DNA from: Apostichopus japonicus
Taxonomy: Eukaryota > Echinodermata > Holothuroidea > Aspidochirotida > Stichopodidae
Reading direction: 5' to 3'
NCBI RefSeq assembly: GCF_037975245.1
Contig: NC_092578.1
Span: forward strand, 2,303,001 to 2,367,000
Length of the DNA stretch: 64,000 nucleotides
Shown here: in pieces, positions 1 through 12,700 of the stretch
How the letters are laid out: each line of letters opens with the position of its first letter
How positions within the stretch are numbered: the stretch's first letter is position 1
The notes under the pieces: generated by a model
The model's database searches: none
What the model was told of the DNA's origin: nothing
What the model saw: the letters and a program-made list of their open reading frames with translations, nothing else
Translations under genes and position numbers: made by a program

Positions 1-1330
1 CTAGATTAACACGTTCGCACGTGGATTAAACTTGTAATCCGTACACAAACATAAATTGGGAGTTCCCCACTATTCCATGATATTGGAATAGGGCAACCCC
101 TTCAAGTTCAAAAGTTCACAATGAAAAGTTTTCAACTATCAACAAGTCACCACGTGTTTTGAACTTCAGACAATAAGAATGTAACTTAGGGGCTACGTAA
201 ATACGGGATTATAAACTACATACATAAGAATAGTACAGATTTATTTATATCGTTAATCGGCTGTTGTTTACTCCAGAAAATATAATTTCAATACTTAAAA
301 TATCAATCTTTTGTACAAAAGTTCTTAAAAATCAAAACATTAGCTAAAGATAAATATAAATGACATCGTGGAACCCCCCGCATTAAATAAATGAATCCAG
401 TCGATTACAGCATCAAATCTCAAGTACTGCATTACACTGTGTGTCTACAAGTACTGTACCCTAGGCTATAATAATATACAGTCCCCGGCGAAGTTGGATT
501 TAAACTGGATATACTCCCTGCGGTTTTGGCTCAAAATTTATTAAATCGTTATAATTATTATAACAAAATGAGGTGAAACGCATAAGGGTAAGATTTTGTA
601 CATGGGAAACTTGACAATCATCGTTTGAAGGAAGAATAAATAACGAAAATTTCAGAAGAATTTGAGGTCTCGTAACATGCTGAGCACAAGTAACGTTCGA
701 TATTTGGTGTAGCCTAGGTCCAAATTACTACGTGAAAAGTTGATTCGTTAATATATAGGTCTAGCCCAGTACGTAAATTGATCAGATATTATTCAAACTA
801 AGAACACAGAAACCAGAAAAAAATCGTTTTTGTTTTCTTTATTTCAAATAGTAACCCGTAGATATTTTTATTATGTCCGGGATTCCCGGGAATGATACCG
901 AAACAAATATAATAACCGGTTGTTTTCCCAATACCGGTAGTAGTTACACATTGTTTTGTGATCGGGATTAGTCAATACCGGGACCGGGATACCGGGATTC
1001 ACTTGACTACCGGGATCCCGCACAACCCTTACGGGGTGTAGAAGTATTGGCAGAGTTTGTTTCGTAAACGTATATTGTATGACCATGAAGTTTTGTAACC
1101 AGGTGTTTGGCCAAAAGAAAGAACACTAAATTTGTGGTCATAAGTGCATATAAGATTGTTTTCAATTTAAGTATTCAAAACATAGCACCTTTTATTTCTT
1201 GAGCAGCTAATTTTAGATCCAAATTGTATACATTTTGCCTATAATAAAAAATCCATTTGAAATTTTTGAATCTAGGAAATTAGGAAGGCTGTTATTACTT
1301 TAGTTTTTGAATTTAATGACAGCATTAAAG
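1..1330. other. Non-coding flank, probably intron or upstream sequence of the calaxin-like gene
   Basis: I see no exon here. The sequence is AT-rich, apart from a cluster of CCGGGAT-type words at about 868-1022 that is annotated separately. Because the first calaxin exon in the window (1423) has a splice acceptor and encodes only the last EF-hand, the earlier exons must lie further upstream. This stretch is therefore probably part of an intron. Confidence 0.45.
868..1030. repeat. Degenerate hAT-like element end with CCGGGAT sub-repeats
   Basis: The words CCGGGAT, TCCCGGGA and ACCGGGAT recur here in both orientations within an otherwise AT-rich region. Read on the minus strand, the right edge runs AGGGTTGTGCGGGATCCCGG, which resembles the terminal inverted repeats of some non-autonomous hAT transposons. 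No matching left terminus was found, so this is called a decayed fragment. The family assignment is inference. Confidence 0.35.
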
Positions 1331-1396
1331 AGTTACAAATGTTGATTCTTTCAATCCCTATCCCTATAGGGATTGAAACAATCAACATTTGTAACT
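1331..1396. repeat. Near-perfect inverted repeat (66-nt hairpin)
   Basis: Arms 1331-1361 and 1366-1396 are complementary over 31 positions, with a single mismatch (C1348 against C1379) and a 4-nt loop at 1362-1365. It ends 26 nt before the calaxin exon at 1423 and abuts that exon's pyrimidine tract. It could be a tiny palindromic mobile element, a template-switch event, or an RNA hairpin that affects splicing. Confidence 0.85.
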
Positions 1397-1422
1397 TTAC
1401 ATGTTTTCCATTCTATTATCAG

Positions 1423-1527
1423 GATAATGACCATGACAACAGAATATCCTTCAAAGACTTTGAGATTACACTTCAGGAAGAGCCTTTGTTGCTTGAAGCA
1501 TTCGGGAATTGCCTTCCAGAACCAGAG
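1423..1527 (+). CDS. CLXN: Calaxin/EFCAB1-like, penultimate coding exon (last EF-hand)
   Basis: This exon encodes 35 residues, phase 0 to phase 0. It lies between a pyrimidine-rich acceptor (TTCTATTATCAG) and the strong donor GAG/GTAAGT. It begins inside an EF-hand loop, DNDHDNRISFKD, with acidic residues at loop positions 1, 3, 5 and 12. It continues through a helix to LLLEAFGNCLPEPE, which closely matches the LLLEAFGPCLPDP signature I associate with calaxin (EFCAB1). In animals calaxin is a Ca2+ sensor of outer-arm axonemal dynein in cilia and sperm flagella. Loop position 6 is Asn rather than the usual Gly, and position 12 is Asp, as in calaxin. Only the C-terminal part of the gene lies in the window. 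Confidence 0.85.
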
Positions 1528-1734
1528 GTAAGTGCACTGAGAGAGAGAGCATATGAACTAAAATGAAGAAATTGTGAGAGACTTTCTTTGTAAACTGAGG
1601 TAAAGCAAGTTTGTTAAAAGTGCGACCATCATCATCAGCAGCAGCATGCTGTCAGCTGTTACAGATTGTTTTTGAAAGAGAATGCAATTACGTATTCCTA
1701 CTCTTAGAAAGGTCATCAGTATTGACCACTACTT

Positions 1735-1763
1735 GATTTTCTAGCATAATATGCTAGAAAATC
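1735..1763. repeat. Perfect short palindrome
   Basis: GATTTTCTAGCAT is followed after 3 nt by its exact reverse complement (arms 1735-1747 and 1751-1763). Function is unknown; it may be chance in AT-rich intron DNA. Confidence 0.7.
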
Positions 1764-4700
1764 ATGGAATGGTTGCCCATGCTCAAATTTAAAAGGCATT
1801 TTAGTGCCACCCTCAATTCCCGCAATGAAACTTTTCCTCGCCAAGACATTTTATTGTCTATTTAAACTCCCTTCAATGTCTGTGCATGATATTAAACGAG
1901 GGTCAGAACCTTTCAGAAAATTACGTGTGAAAACTTTAAAAATGTCAGCCTAATATGGAAGACCTTCAATAAGTATCTCATCTGATAATCTGTACAATTT
2001 GGACTAATGATATGTATTCCTACTCTTCAATAAGTACCTCACCTCTGAAGTTGCACCATGTCAATCATGTAATGCAAGGTTGCATCATTTTATACGGTGA
2101 TAGGTATTTCTATGCTATAACATTTATGCTGGTACGAGACCCGGGCCGGGTCATAGTAAGGTGGGTTTTTCATCCAAGAGCAATCTACGGTTTTGACCAA
2201 CTGAAATGACTTTCTAAATTGAAAAGATTACAAATTTGAGTTGAAATGTTGAATTGGAAGCCACCCAAGGCGTAAGTTGCAATCCATAAGCCCTTGCTGG
2301 TTTCTCCCACATTTGTGGGCCCTTAAGTGTCGTAAAAGTAACTGCTGATTATTATTATTATCAAAAATGAGAATAATGATTTCTACTCTTTTAAAGTATT
2401 AACTACCTCATCTTGTAGGCTGGACCACTTGGAGAGATATTCCTGCATTTCTTAAAGTATATCTCTGTACCATTTGGATAGATGATAGATAATTAACTCT
2501 TCAATAAATACCTCAACTCAAATTTAGTTTTATTTGGACCGATAGTCAGATGTTCCTACTGTTTGATAAGTAGCATGTCTCTGAGGCTGTACCAAGATAT
2601 CTATTCTAATTAGTAGCTCATCTGTGACTATATATTCTTACGATGATCCGGTACTCTCTACTATATGATAAATACACTTCTGTGAGGCTATTCCATTTAC
2701 ATAAGAGGTCAATTATTCCTGCTCTGTCAAAAAAAAGTACTTTTACCTTCTTGTCAGTAACATATGATTGATGGACAAAACCTAAAATCATTTGTCCTTA
2801 ACAAGTTTGTCATGAATGGTCAAAGTACAATGTTTGGCTGTACTTATCTTAAATTGGATGTTTGCATTGATTTTGAGGAGCTGTGTATATATTAGATCAG
2901 TCACTTTGATTGATGAGCCCCCAAAATTTCTAAAACAAAAAAGTGCAACTGAAATGAAACCTGCAATACGAAACAAATAATCTTAATGGTCTTTAGGATA
3001 TCAATGTCAAATATTTTCCAAAAGTTGTCCTATAAGTTTAAATATGAATAGATGGGTTTATATATAGAAGAAATAAACTAAAATGGGAAATGAGAAGTTT
3101 TGATCACTTATTAGCTCCAGTAAATGATGATTATACTAGAAAAACTTGGAGTGAAATGACTGAGGTATAATAAGTCTTGTGAAAATGGAAGGGATTTCTA
3201 CATTAGTAGTAAGGTATGATTGAAAGCAGTTCAGTCGGAATTCTACTTTTCCATTTGCATTAAAAAAATTACTGTGTCTTTTTGCCAAATGTTACCCTAC
3301 TGAAGTCTAAGACTCATGTTGAACTGATAGTCCACGAAGACAGGAAATGTTGAGTATAGATTTTGACCAAATTTAGTTTTCTCCATTATCAACTCCTATT
3401 TTACATACCTAACAGTTTCGTGGAATATGCCCACATTAAAGTGTGGTGAATATTGTTTAACACGTCTTTCAAGTTTGTGAAAATGATATCATTATCTAAT
3501 TATCAACTCATATTTCAGGGAGCTAAAATGTTCGTGGAGTATGCCTTCACCATACCAAAAGTTCGGAGATACTACTTTTACTAAAGGATGTCACTGGTGA
3601 TGAATTTATCTTGTATAGAACATCAGTATTCACAACCATTCTCTCTCACACTTTGTAAAGCTCCGCATTATCAAATTGAGCCACTCACGCACCTTCTGCT
3701 GCTTGGTTATATGCTTTATATCACATTACAGCATATCAGGCATACTAAAAAAAATGGCATGTTACTTGTAGACATCGTTTCAAAAGTGAAAGGGTACAGG
3801 CATTTGCTCTCTTATCATAACTATTTTCAATTTTTTTGCATTTTTTTCCCTGGAAGATAGGTGCCATGTCTGAGATTTTCCCCATTACTTATTTTAAGAT
3901 GCACGATGAAACCTAGAATAAAAGTTTTGTACTGGAGGGACAGAATATTTTCTTCAGCAAGTTGATATGACATACAGCATAATCACAGTTTTGCTCTGGT
4001 CATGCATTATTGCAATAGGTCTAGGGTCATTCATTGCAACCTCACCAGTCCAAAACAGTGACATGCACAGGATTCATAGGTGTGGGGGAGGGGGGAGTGA
4101 TTCAAAATCTGAAAACTGATTTAGGCCGGGACCATTATGAAAGGGCTAGAGGAAAATGAATGATTTTATAAAGGATGGGGTACTGCCCTGAGGTGGTTGA
4201 AGAAGACTCCCAGTTTGGGAAAAAATAACAAAAAAATTTAGATGTAAAATGGTGCATTCTGATGAAAATTTAGACTATAAATGAGGTCTATATAAGAAGC
4301 TCTAATTTCAAGGTAGTGGTAACAAAAATACTGTGAGAGGCTGAAAAAAAGAGGGGGTGGTGGGGAGGTTAACACCCATAACAGTGGTCATATTCTTTCC
4401 TGGATTAATGTAACAATTCCCCCGACTGAACCATTTTCCCCTGACTAAATTACTAGCTATGGCCCCCAGCATCCCCTTAGCCACTTCTTGCACATACCAC
4501 TGGTCCAAGGTCAACAGCTTACAGAATATTAATATGTGATACAAATAGGCAACGACAATCTATTGTTTACAGGAAGATCTTACCTGTTCGTCTTTATTGC
4601 AAACAGTAATATCAAATTAAAGCCAGCCTTGCCTGATATGGAAGTGGGTACAGACAAGAAACATGCTGTTTTTTTGCTTGTCTTTGTCATATTTATTGCA

Positions 4701-5820
4701 CCATAGCATATAATCCAGCCACTCTATGTGTATGCTCGTATCATTACAGTCACTCACTTTATGATATTTCAGGCTTCCATGGGGTAAACATGTGTATTAA
4801 ATCCATGGTATTCAAACTTTGTTGCTTCTAAACCCCAATTTGCACCTGCATCACCTTGGCAACCTTTTTTGGCTCGGATAAAGGTGGTACACCGTGAGGA
4901 GGAATCCCCATCCACTTTGCAAAATGGTGTTATAGTTTACAAGTTTTGAAGTTATTTTAATCCAGATTTTTGCCATTTTTTCCCCCACAAATGTAGGCAA
5001 TTTCTGTTTTCTGTTATGGTTAATGTTAACATGTATTATTGTGGGAAACCAATATTGCATGAGAGCAAAGAACATTATAAATTGACATACTCATCCTTAA
5101 TGCATGATCGTAAACTTTCTGCATGTCTGCATGAATACATAATACAAATATATGAATGAAAAATGAAGTATCAGGCCGAGCAGAATGATATCAGAGCACA
5201 TTCATCCAAGGGTCACCAGTATAAATACATCAAATAACAATTTTATCAAAATGTTTTCTGGAACTTTCTGATCATTAAAAGTAACTCCAGACATTAAACA
5301 GTGATCAATTAAGCAAATTAATATCTTAGTTTGAGGGGATATGGTATGGTGGTACGGGGATCCCTACCCAGGTTTGAGATAAGGGGAAGGGGATGAAATA
5401 AGGGGCAGGGGGAGAGTGGGAATTAGCATTCAGTGGGATTAAATTTGCCCCCCTGTGTGGCACAACACCTGCCTGAAAATTATTACTTGGTTGGATTACC
5501 TGCAGTGGTAGTAAACTGCTTGTTGACCATTATCTGATATTCTAGCATATTTTGGGGACCATACTGGAGGCCTGTGAAAAGCTTTAATACCTGTGGGTAT
5601 CAATGTGTGCATTATAAGACAAGATAAGAAATGTCAAATAGTTTGGACATTATATTCCACTCTTCAAAACCTACAAGTCCTAAACAAAATAGACTGCTTC
5701 CTTTAAAGCAAACACAAAGATAAGATATTGGTATGTTAATTTAACAGGCTAACTTGTTTTATTAATTTGTCATCATTTCTTGTGTAATGATTCTGTTTCC
5801 AACAACCTTACGTGAAATAA

Positions 5821-5872
5821 TCATGTTCACATCCATGCTTGTTCACATCATGTTCACATCTTGTTCACATCC
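5821..5872. repeat. Short tandem array of TGTTCACATC
   Basis: The decamer TGTTCACATC occurs four times in about 50 bp with slightly variable spacers, inside the calaxin-like intron. No function is suggested. Confidence 0.7.
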
Positions 5873-6118
5873 AGCTGAAACTGCTCTGCAATTTTAACAA
5901 ACTTATATGAGTACCAGTATAACTTCACACATAAAATTGCAATTTAACATTGTCCCAGATTCTTCCATCAAGTATTAGGGACTTTTATGATAAATTTCAA
6001 TAATTCCATTCTATTCTCAACATTTCACCACCCATTCACAAAACAAGTATTAAATCACATGTAAAATGTAAATTTGATAAAAAAGTTAAATTTTTTTAAA
6101 ATTTACGCTCCATTATTT

Positions 6119-6244
6119 GAAATGAAACCTGATTAGTCAAGTACAGCATCTTTTTTTCAGCATTTTTAGTAGAATAGTATTGAAATGAAACCTGATTAGT
6201 CAAGTACAATTATTTTTTTTTTTATCATTTTAGTAGAATAGTAC
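6119..6244. repeat. Tandem duplication of a 62-63 bp block
   Basis: GAAATGAAACCTGATTAGTC followed by AAGTACA, a poly-T tract and TTTTAGTAGAATAGTA occurs twice in direct orientation (6119-6180 and 6182-6244). The copies differ mainly in the T-tract. It looks like a recent local duplication. Confidence 0.8.
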
Positions 6245-6290
6245 TGAAAATTTGTCAAAATCAATGCAAAGAGCAGCATTAAAATTCAAG

Positions 6291-6428
6291 CTGTGGAAGC
6301 AGGTATTCTGCTCTGGAAGCAGGTATTCAGCTGTGGAAGCAGGTATTCTGCTCTGGAAGCAGGTATTCAGCTGTGGAAGCAGGTATTCTGCTGCAGGCAG
6401 GTATTCTGCTGTGGAAGCAGGTATTCAG
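6291..6428. repeat. Minisatellite, 20-bp unit alternating in 40-bp dimers
   Basis: The unit CTGTGGAAGCAGGTATTCTG is repeated seven times. Alternate units differ at set positions (CTGTGG/CTCTGG and TTCTG/TTCAG), giving a 40-bp dimeric period. One unit near 6391 is shortened. The open frame across it is a by-product of the repeat. Confidence 0.9.
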
Positions 6429-9400
6429 CTGTGATAGGTAGATAGGTGATATGTAGATGGGTAGCTGTCGGTCTGGCATTTGTGTTTTGGATAGAGTTTA
6501 CAGTGGGGGTGTTGTTCTATTTGTGTGTGTTTGTTTATATTACTATTACATACTGTAATATTTCTTTCTAATACATTAGTTATAGGGAGTAGGGGACTTC
6601 TTCAAGCCTCAAGTGTTTATTGTTCTACTTCATTCACATCATGTCTCTGATATCACTCTCTTCTTACACTCTGATTGTTGAAATTATTAAATGCATGATA
6701 TTAGAAACAAATGAAAAGAAATGACATAACTTATTACAACATTGCCCCCACAGTGACTTACGTAAGCTATGCTGCTAAAATAATAATTTCTAAACATGAT
6801 TCAGTTGTCATTCGAAGGTACTTTGTGGTTTCATTACCTTAGGTGTATGACCCCCTGATACCCTCCCTCCCCTCCCTCCCTCCCTTCTTCACTACCTGAC
6901 CCTTTCTAGGTTGCATCTTTCATTTCCCAAGTAGCACATTGAAGGTTCACAAAGGCTATGGGTAGTTTAGTTTCATTCATGTAAAGACTTTTTGAAGATG
7001 TCTGTAACATTTAGTTCTACAGTTCAGCATTCTCCTTGATGTTTGAATTATTAATGACTTAAGCATCCTTTAAATTGCTCAAATGCTTGTGCTGCTCTTA
7101 TTCCCAGGATCGTATCCAATTGTCACATATTACACGATATATGTTCAGCTAACATGATTTTTGCATGTTTCTATGGTTGTTTATAGGAGGGGGCGGGAAG
7201 GGGGGTTCCTTTATTAGTAATTGGAATGCAAGACTGACTTTGGAATGTTTGTACCCAGTCCTTACTGTAGTGATACTGAGAAAAGGCTGTTGAAGTTTTC
7301 AAAAGTAAAACTAGAGTTTGAACATTTTATGAGGTACTTTTCGGTGCTGGTATCGGAGAGGTGTAGGGCAAACTGTTCTTCCCTCTACCTTCCCTCTTCT
7401 TCCAATCAGATATGTCCCATGAAGTGTTTATGCTTTTGATTATACAACTCCAGCAATATAAAAGAATATGGAAAGAAGATCATTGCTCTTTTTGATCTTT
7501 TGAGTTGCATGAAATCATGTTTGTTCAAATGTCTGTTTTTATCGTTAGTGGGCACGACAGGTTTAAGTTGTCTCACTTGTTTATCAATTATCTTCCCTGA
7601 TTTGTGGAAGCCAACACCTTAAGATGTGGCCTCACATTATTAAACTGGTTTCTATGGTTTGGATCTAGTAAGGTATTCCAGCTGGTGCATTTCCAGTATC
7701 ATGATGATCTTAAGTGGATGATGGATTTGTTTTCCCCCTTGGCTGTTTGCTGAAGCTTCAAGTTTCTGTAGATATTTTTTCTGAGTTGCTACAGAATCAC
7801 AGCTGGCATCTGATATGAGAGAACTGAAACAATGGAAAATAATATAAAAAACATGCCTCCTTCCTGACCAGCCCCCCCCCCCTTACAAAAAAAATTAAAG
7901 AAATGACAAAAACATTCTTCTTGTTTCTACTTCTATCTTGTGTAAGTCATTAGAAGAATTTAGGAGGAAGGGTATCTTTATAATCTCATGGAAAAATATT
8001 TTCTTGTTTAAAAGTTTTGGTTTGTCAGTTTTTGTGTCATGGTGGCTCATCTATCATGCCAATTTAAGTGCACATATTTACAGTACAATTTTAGTAAATA
8101 TATGTAAAATGAATGAAAACCAGTTTCAGAAGGTAAATTGGCCTTGCATCTTTACACCCTTTACCATAGACTACTGCATGAAGTAATGACTCATCTTTAA
8201 AAAATCTGTTTCCTTCATCTGCAAACCTTTGTGACTTAAAGAAAAGTATATATGTATATATATATATTAATTTAAAAAAATTAATAAATACTTATCTGAA
8301 AGATATATATTCTTTTGCTTCTGTTGTAGTCTTAAAATCAATTAAGGAATGCAAGATTTACAAAACATGAAAAATAACAAAATAAATTAAAACCCTTGCT
8401 CCAAAAAGAAAACAAATGGTGGGAAAAGAGATTATTTATTCAACCATTATTTGAGAAATGCATTTTATTTTCATGGTTATATTTTCCCACAAATATTAAA
8501 AACTGACGTTGGTAAGCATAAATCAGTTATTATGAACATTTCTTTTTTTATTTATTGAAAACATGATGGGGTGTGGTTGATATTATATAATTCAAGAATA
8601 ATATCATTTATAATTTCTTAGCATGCATCTTTCTTCTTTTAATATATTCTTGCAATATATATATATCAACCATAATCATTTGAAACAATGAATTGAAAGT
8701 AACTGACACGCCATAGCACTAGGGCCTAGAATCCCACAATTGTAACCAAATGCTATGGAAAATCCAGTGACTAGAAAATCTACTGGCTTTAGCTAGAAAA
8801 TAGCCTAAATTTTAAGGCCTGGTACTTCCAATGTTTATTCCATCTTTAGTGACTGGAATACTGGAATTATTCCATATTTTTAGATCGAGTCATACAATTG
8901 CACTGTCACTCTGCTGTCAGAAACATTGCTTTCATTTCATTGACCTTCAAAAGTGCAGTCCTTCTCAGTATAACATTGTAACTATCAGGATGTGGTTATA
9001 TGGAAAGCTCACAACCATCTTTTGACATAATTTCATATCTCCACTGATTCAACCTGTAGTGTGTAAAGGTGTTTCCCAGTTGCACAGTTAATAGGCCAAG
9101 CATGAAAATGAATTATGTGACAAGTTTTTGGAAAAATTTGAATGTGAAATATATGACAGTACAAATCAATACCTTTAACAAACTAGTGGAGACCCTGAGG
9201 TGATTTAATAGAGAAGCATGGATTACCACAAAATGTTGATAGAAAATGTCTGGAATAGTGGATGGAAATTCTTATAATTCAGTAAAAAATAATGTTTATG
9301 CCAAAGTGCTTTTTGATAGCATTTATCTCTTGAATCTCATAGATTAAAAATGGTATTTAGTGGGCAATGGTTTACTTTTTATTATGTATTGTTTTTTATT

Positions 9401-9614
9401 ATTGTCATCTTTAATTTGGTGTGTAGACATGTGCTCCTCTTACCCTTGTAGCTGTTTGAGATTGCATGTAAAGGGAAATCAAATTGGTACAAAGACCAAG
9501 CTGATGTTTGTAGACGCTACCTTATTCTGTGAACCCTAATTGTTTTTTTTTTATGAACTAAATGTCATCAGATATTAGTTAATGGCTAACACTTCTCATT
9601 TCTTTCTTTCCCAG

Positions 9615-9662
9615 GTGATCAGAACATATGAGGCTACCTTCTGGGATCAGGACGCCACATAA
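9615..9662 (+). CDS. CLXN: Calaxin/EFCAB1-like, terminal coding exon
   Basis: After acceptor TTTCTTTCCCAG, the phase-0 reading is VIRTYEATFWDQDAT and then TAA. Joined to the 1423-1527 exon it gives PEPE-VIRTYEATFWDQDAT. This parallels the short acidic tail that follows CLPDP in calaxin proteins, where a conserved F/Y-E-A...F motif occurs. A poly(A) signal lies 121 bp downstream of the stop, supporting a real 3' end. The exon is short, so the call rests on the splice site, the phase and the match to the family tail. Confidence 0.75.
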   Translation: MIRTYEATFWDQDAT

Positions 9663-9783
9663 TCAGTTTTTATCATCGTGCACTCTTCTCTATCACTGAA
9701 TGTTCATGACTAAACAATTTGCATAAAATCCTACTTAATGTTTTTTGTTAGATATTGAATTCATAGCTGTTGATATAAGTTTA

Positions 9784-9789
9784 AATAAA
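9784..9789 (+). terminator. Poly(A) signal of the calaxin-like gene
   Basis: AATAAA occurs in TTTAAATAAACTTC, 121 bp after the stop codon. This implies a compact 3' UTR ending near 9810. Confidence 0.7.
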
Positions 9790-12700
9790 CTTCTTTCGTT
9801 CAAATTGTAAATATTTTGTAATGAATTTTGTTGCTGTAGTCTGTTCCTTGGGAACAAGAAATTAGTTTACTTGAGCAATCAAAGTTAATAACAACAATAC
9901 AAGCAGCTGGTTGCATTTCAATATTAATGTCAATTCTATATTATTTAAGCCTACTCCATTTCTTGTCATCACTAGAGTAGCTCATGCATTATTACATATT
10001 ATATCTCACCTTCAAGAATGACTTCAGCAGGTAGTTATTCTGATTACTTAACAAAATTCAAAGTCATTCCATTTGAGGTAAACATATCATTAATGAATTT
10101 CTTTACATTTCTTTCCAAAATGGGAATAATGGAATAAGAACCAAATCTAGTGTATCATAAGATTGTAAAACCATGAATGTCCAAACAAATTTCATCCAGA
10201 TCCTGGACTATGCAAATCCAATATCCAACATTAAAAAATGTATTATTATGTGCATTTGTAAATGTTGAAACACAATGTCAAATGTCAGAATACTCTAAAG
10301 TACTGTTATAACATGCATTAAACATTCCACTGCAAATGCACACTCCACTATAGGATAGGAAACTAGATTTTCTGAATATTTCTTTCCTTTCCAGACAAAC
10401 TCCATTCCAGAAGTGTCTGGTTAATCCAGGTTTTATGGTAACTCTATCTAGCTATCAGTCAATCACATGTTTGGAAAAGTAAAGGAAATATTACCACATG
10501 AGGGTCTCTGTAATTCATTGCATAGACTTCGTATCCACTAACCATTAAATTATTCCATTAAAATCTAATTAGTTAAAACTATAAAAATTGTCTGTAACAA
10601 AGCTGTGTCTAAATATATTCTGACTGGAGTGAAGACAAATGAGAAATAAGTGTGTCCAATGTTTATTTCAATTGTGTCATGCTGATTAAGCAAATTATTG
10701 AAAGATGCATCAGGTTTGCATTGGAGATGGAAGCTAATACACATCTCTTTGTTTTGTTTTGTCAGAAAACTGAAAAGAAAATTGTATTCAGATGGCTGCT
10801 TCTCAAGGCAGATCTGAGAGGGGGGGGGTGGGAAGGTTAGAGGGGGTGGAGAGTATGAGGGTAGGGCAGTAAAGGTACTTTCTACCCTTAATCAGGGTCC
10901 TCTTTGCATGAATTTTAAGTGAATATCTTTCATTATCCAGATACTTCTGTTTTTTACCAATATTACAAAGTTCCTTTGAAATTATTGATATTTAAGTGAC
11001 TGTTCATGATTTCTTGAATAGTTGTCTGCAAGAAATAGGTCACAGTAACCTCTTTCTATGGATCCTCTCTGAAACATTTTGAAAACTCAAAAAAAAAATT
11101 GGAAAAATGGAAGGTGCAAGCAGTAACTTATTTTCAAAGTAGGCTGAAATTTTAACAGGTGTGTCCTGCAATAAAAATCTTAAAGATGTTTACTCACGAT
11201 TTCAAACAGATTATATAAACAAGAACAGAATGATGTCCAATTGAAAAAGTACATCAGGGGATTTTTTTTCTTCCAAATACCAAAATGTCTTGCAGGGAAT
11301 GTGCCCCAGTGGTACTGCACCATGGAAATAGTTCGCTGGTTGGGATCCCAAGGGAGATATTTTCTTGTCAGAAACATCAAGCTTTACCCCTGGGCTTATG
11401 ATAAATATGCCTAGGTGTTCCTCATTTGTCATGATATCTGTCTTTAAGAGTGGAATATTAAGGGTTTATGGGGTTTCCAAAGGACCCTAATTGTCAGCCT
11501 CCGATGGTAGTAGTGGAATCCTAAGACTAGAAGCAGTCAACAGAATGTAGGTCACGTTTCTGGCACTGCTAAAATTTTCTCCTATATCTTGGGGGTGAGG
11601 TTGGAGGCATATATTTTTTTTTTCATTGGAAATGGTCTTTTTGTAATGTTTACATATGTGCAGATCTTGTATCACATGGTTATAATATTGTTATAGGCTA
11701 ATTGAAGGGATGTTAACTCACTTGTAGCTAAGGTATTAGTCTCATTATGTCAGGCCCCATGCAGAGTGCTTATATGTTTCCTAGAAAGACAAAGTAACAT
11801 CAGATTTCTTTGGTGATTTGAGGGGAAAAAAAATACCCCTCTCTGTGAATAAGTAGAAAATCATGTATAAATTTGGTTTGATTAGAAGTCAAATTCAGTG
11901 AAATGGTATGCTTGATTAAGACATACTATAACAACATACTAACATGATTGTAAAAACTGAAAAAGTGAAGCTTGTTTGTAAACATGTTGCTGGACAGTAA
12001 AGGGGAAACTTCGAGACAGTTACACTAAGAGGAGAAATCGTAGTACTCCCAATTGGTCACTAAACAGCATACATGTCTGAAGATATCAATATTCATAAAT
12101 GTGAATAAGATAGCCAATCACAGGTCTTATTTGACTTGATAAGGCTATTCCTGTAAAGCTGGTGTTGGATAAGATAATGTTCAAACTGGGTAAAAATGTA
12201 CCATTGTAAGGAAGAGATATTCTTTGATTGTAGATATTTAGTGCTAGGATGTTAAAAAGAAAGGGGGGGGGGGATTTGCTTAGTCACTTTATTATGATTT
12301 TTTTTGGGGGGGTGTTCAAATTTGGGGGTAATTTCATGATGTTAGTAGTTAGATGTACGTACATATGCCTGTACCGAGATTAGCGCACATATAGTACATA
12401 CAGTACAGTACGCATGGTCGACCATTGCCACAAAAAAACACTGTGCAGTGCTACACTAACGAAGCCAGTGTTTTCTTTTTTTTGAAAGATTTGACCAATC
12501 ACATTACTCCTTACAAAAACCAACAAAACTTGATAATACCCGGCTTAATTGTTAATTGGCAAGTTTTGTAACTACAGTAATAGTGCAAGTTGCGGGAAGT
12601 ACCAGGAATTGTTGCTGGAAATTCCCTCCAGGAGAAAATATTTCTGCGGGACCCTCTATATAAATTGCGGGAACCTTGCATCCCAATGCGAATCCTGCTA

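Larger units (their letters stand above)
1528..9614 (+). other. Calaxin-like gene intron (8.1 kb)
   Basis: This intron runs from donor GTAAGT at 1528 to acceptor TTTCTTTCCCAG at 9614. No further exon is needed, because the two flanking exons are both phase 0 and together resemble the calaxin C-terminus. It contains a short 13-bp-arm palindrome (1735-1763), a TGTTCACATC array (5821-5872), a duplicated block (6119-6244), a 20-bp minisatellite (6291-6428), pyrimidine tracts (6852-6888) and AT repeats near 8250 and 8655. Short ORFs in it look random. Confidence 0.7.

Noticed and set aside
6291-6428. CRISPR-like array
   Set aside because: The repeats are contiguous without unique spacers and the DNA is clearly eukaryotic.
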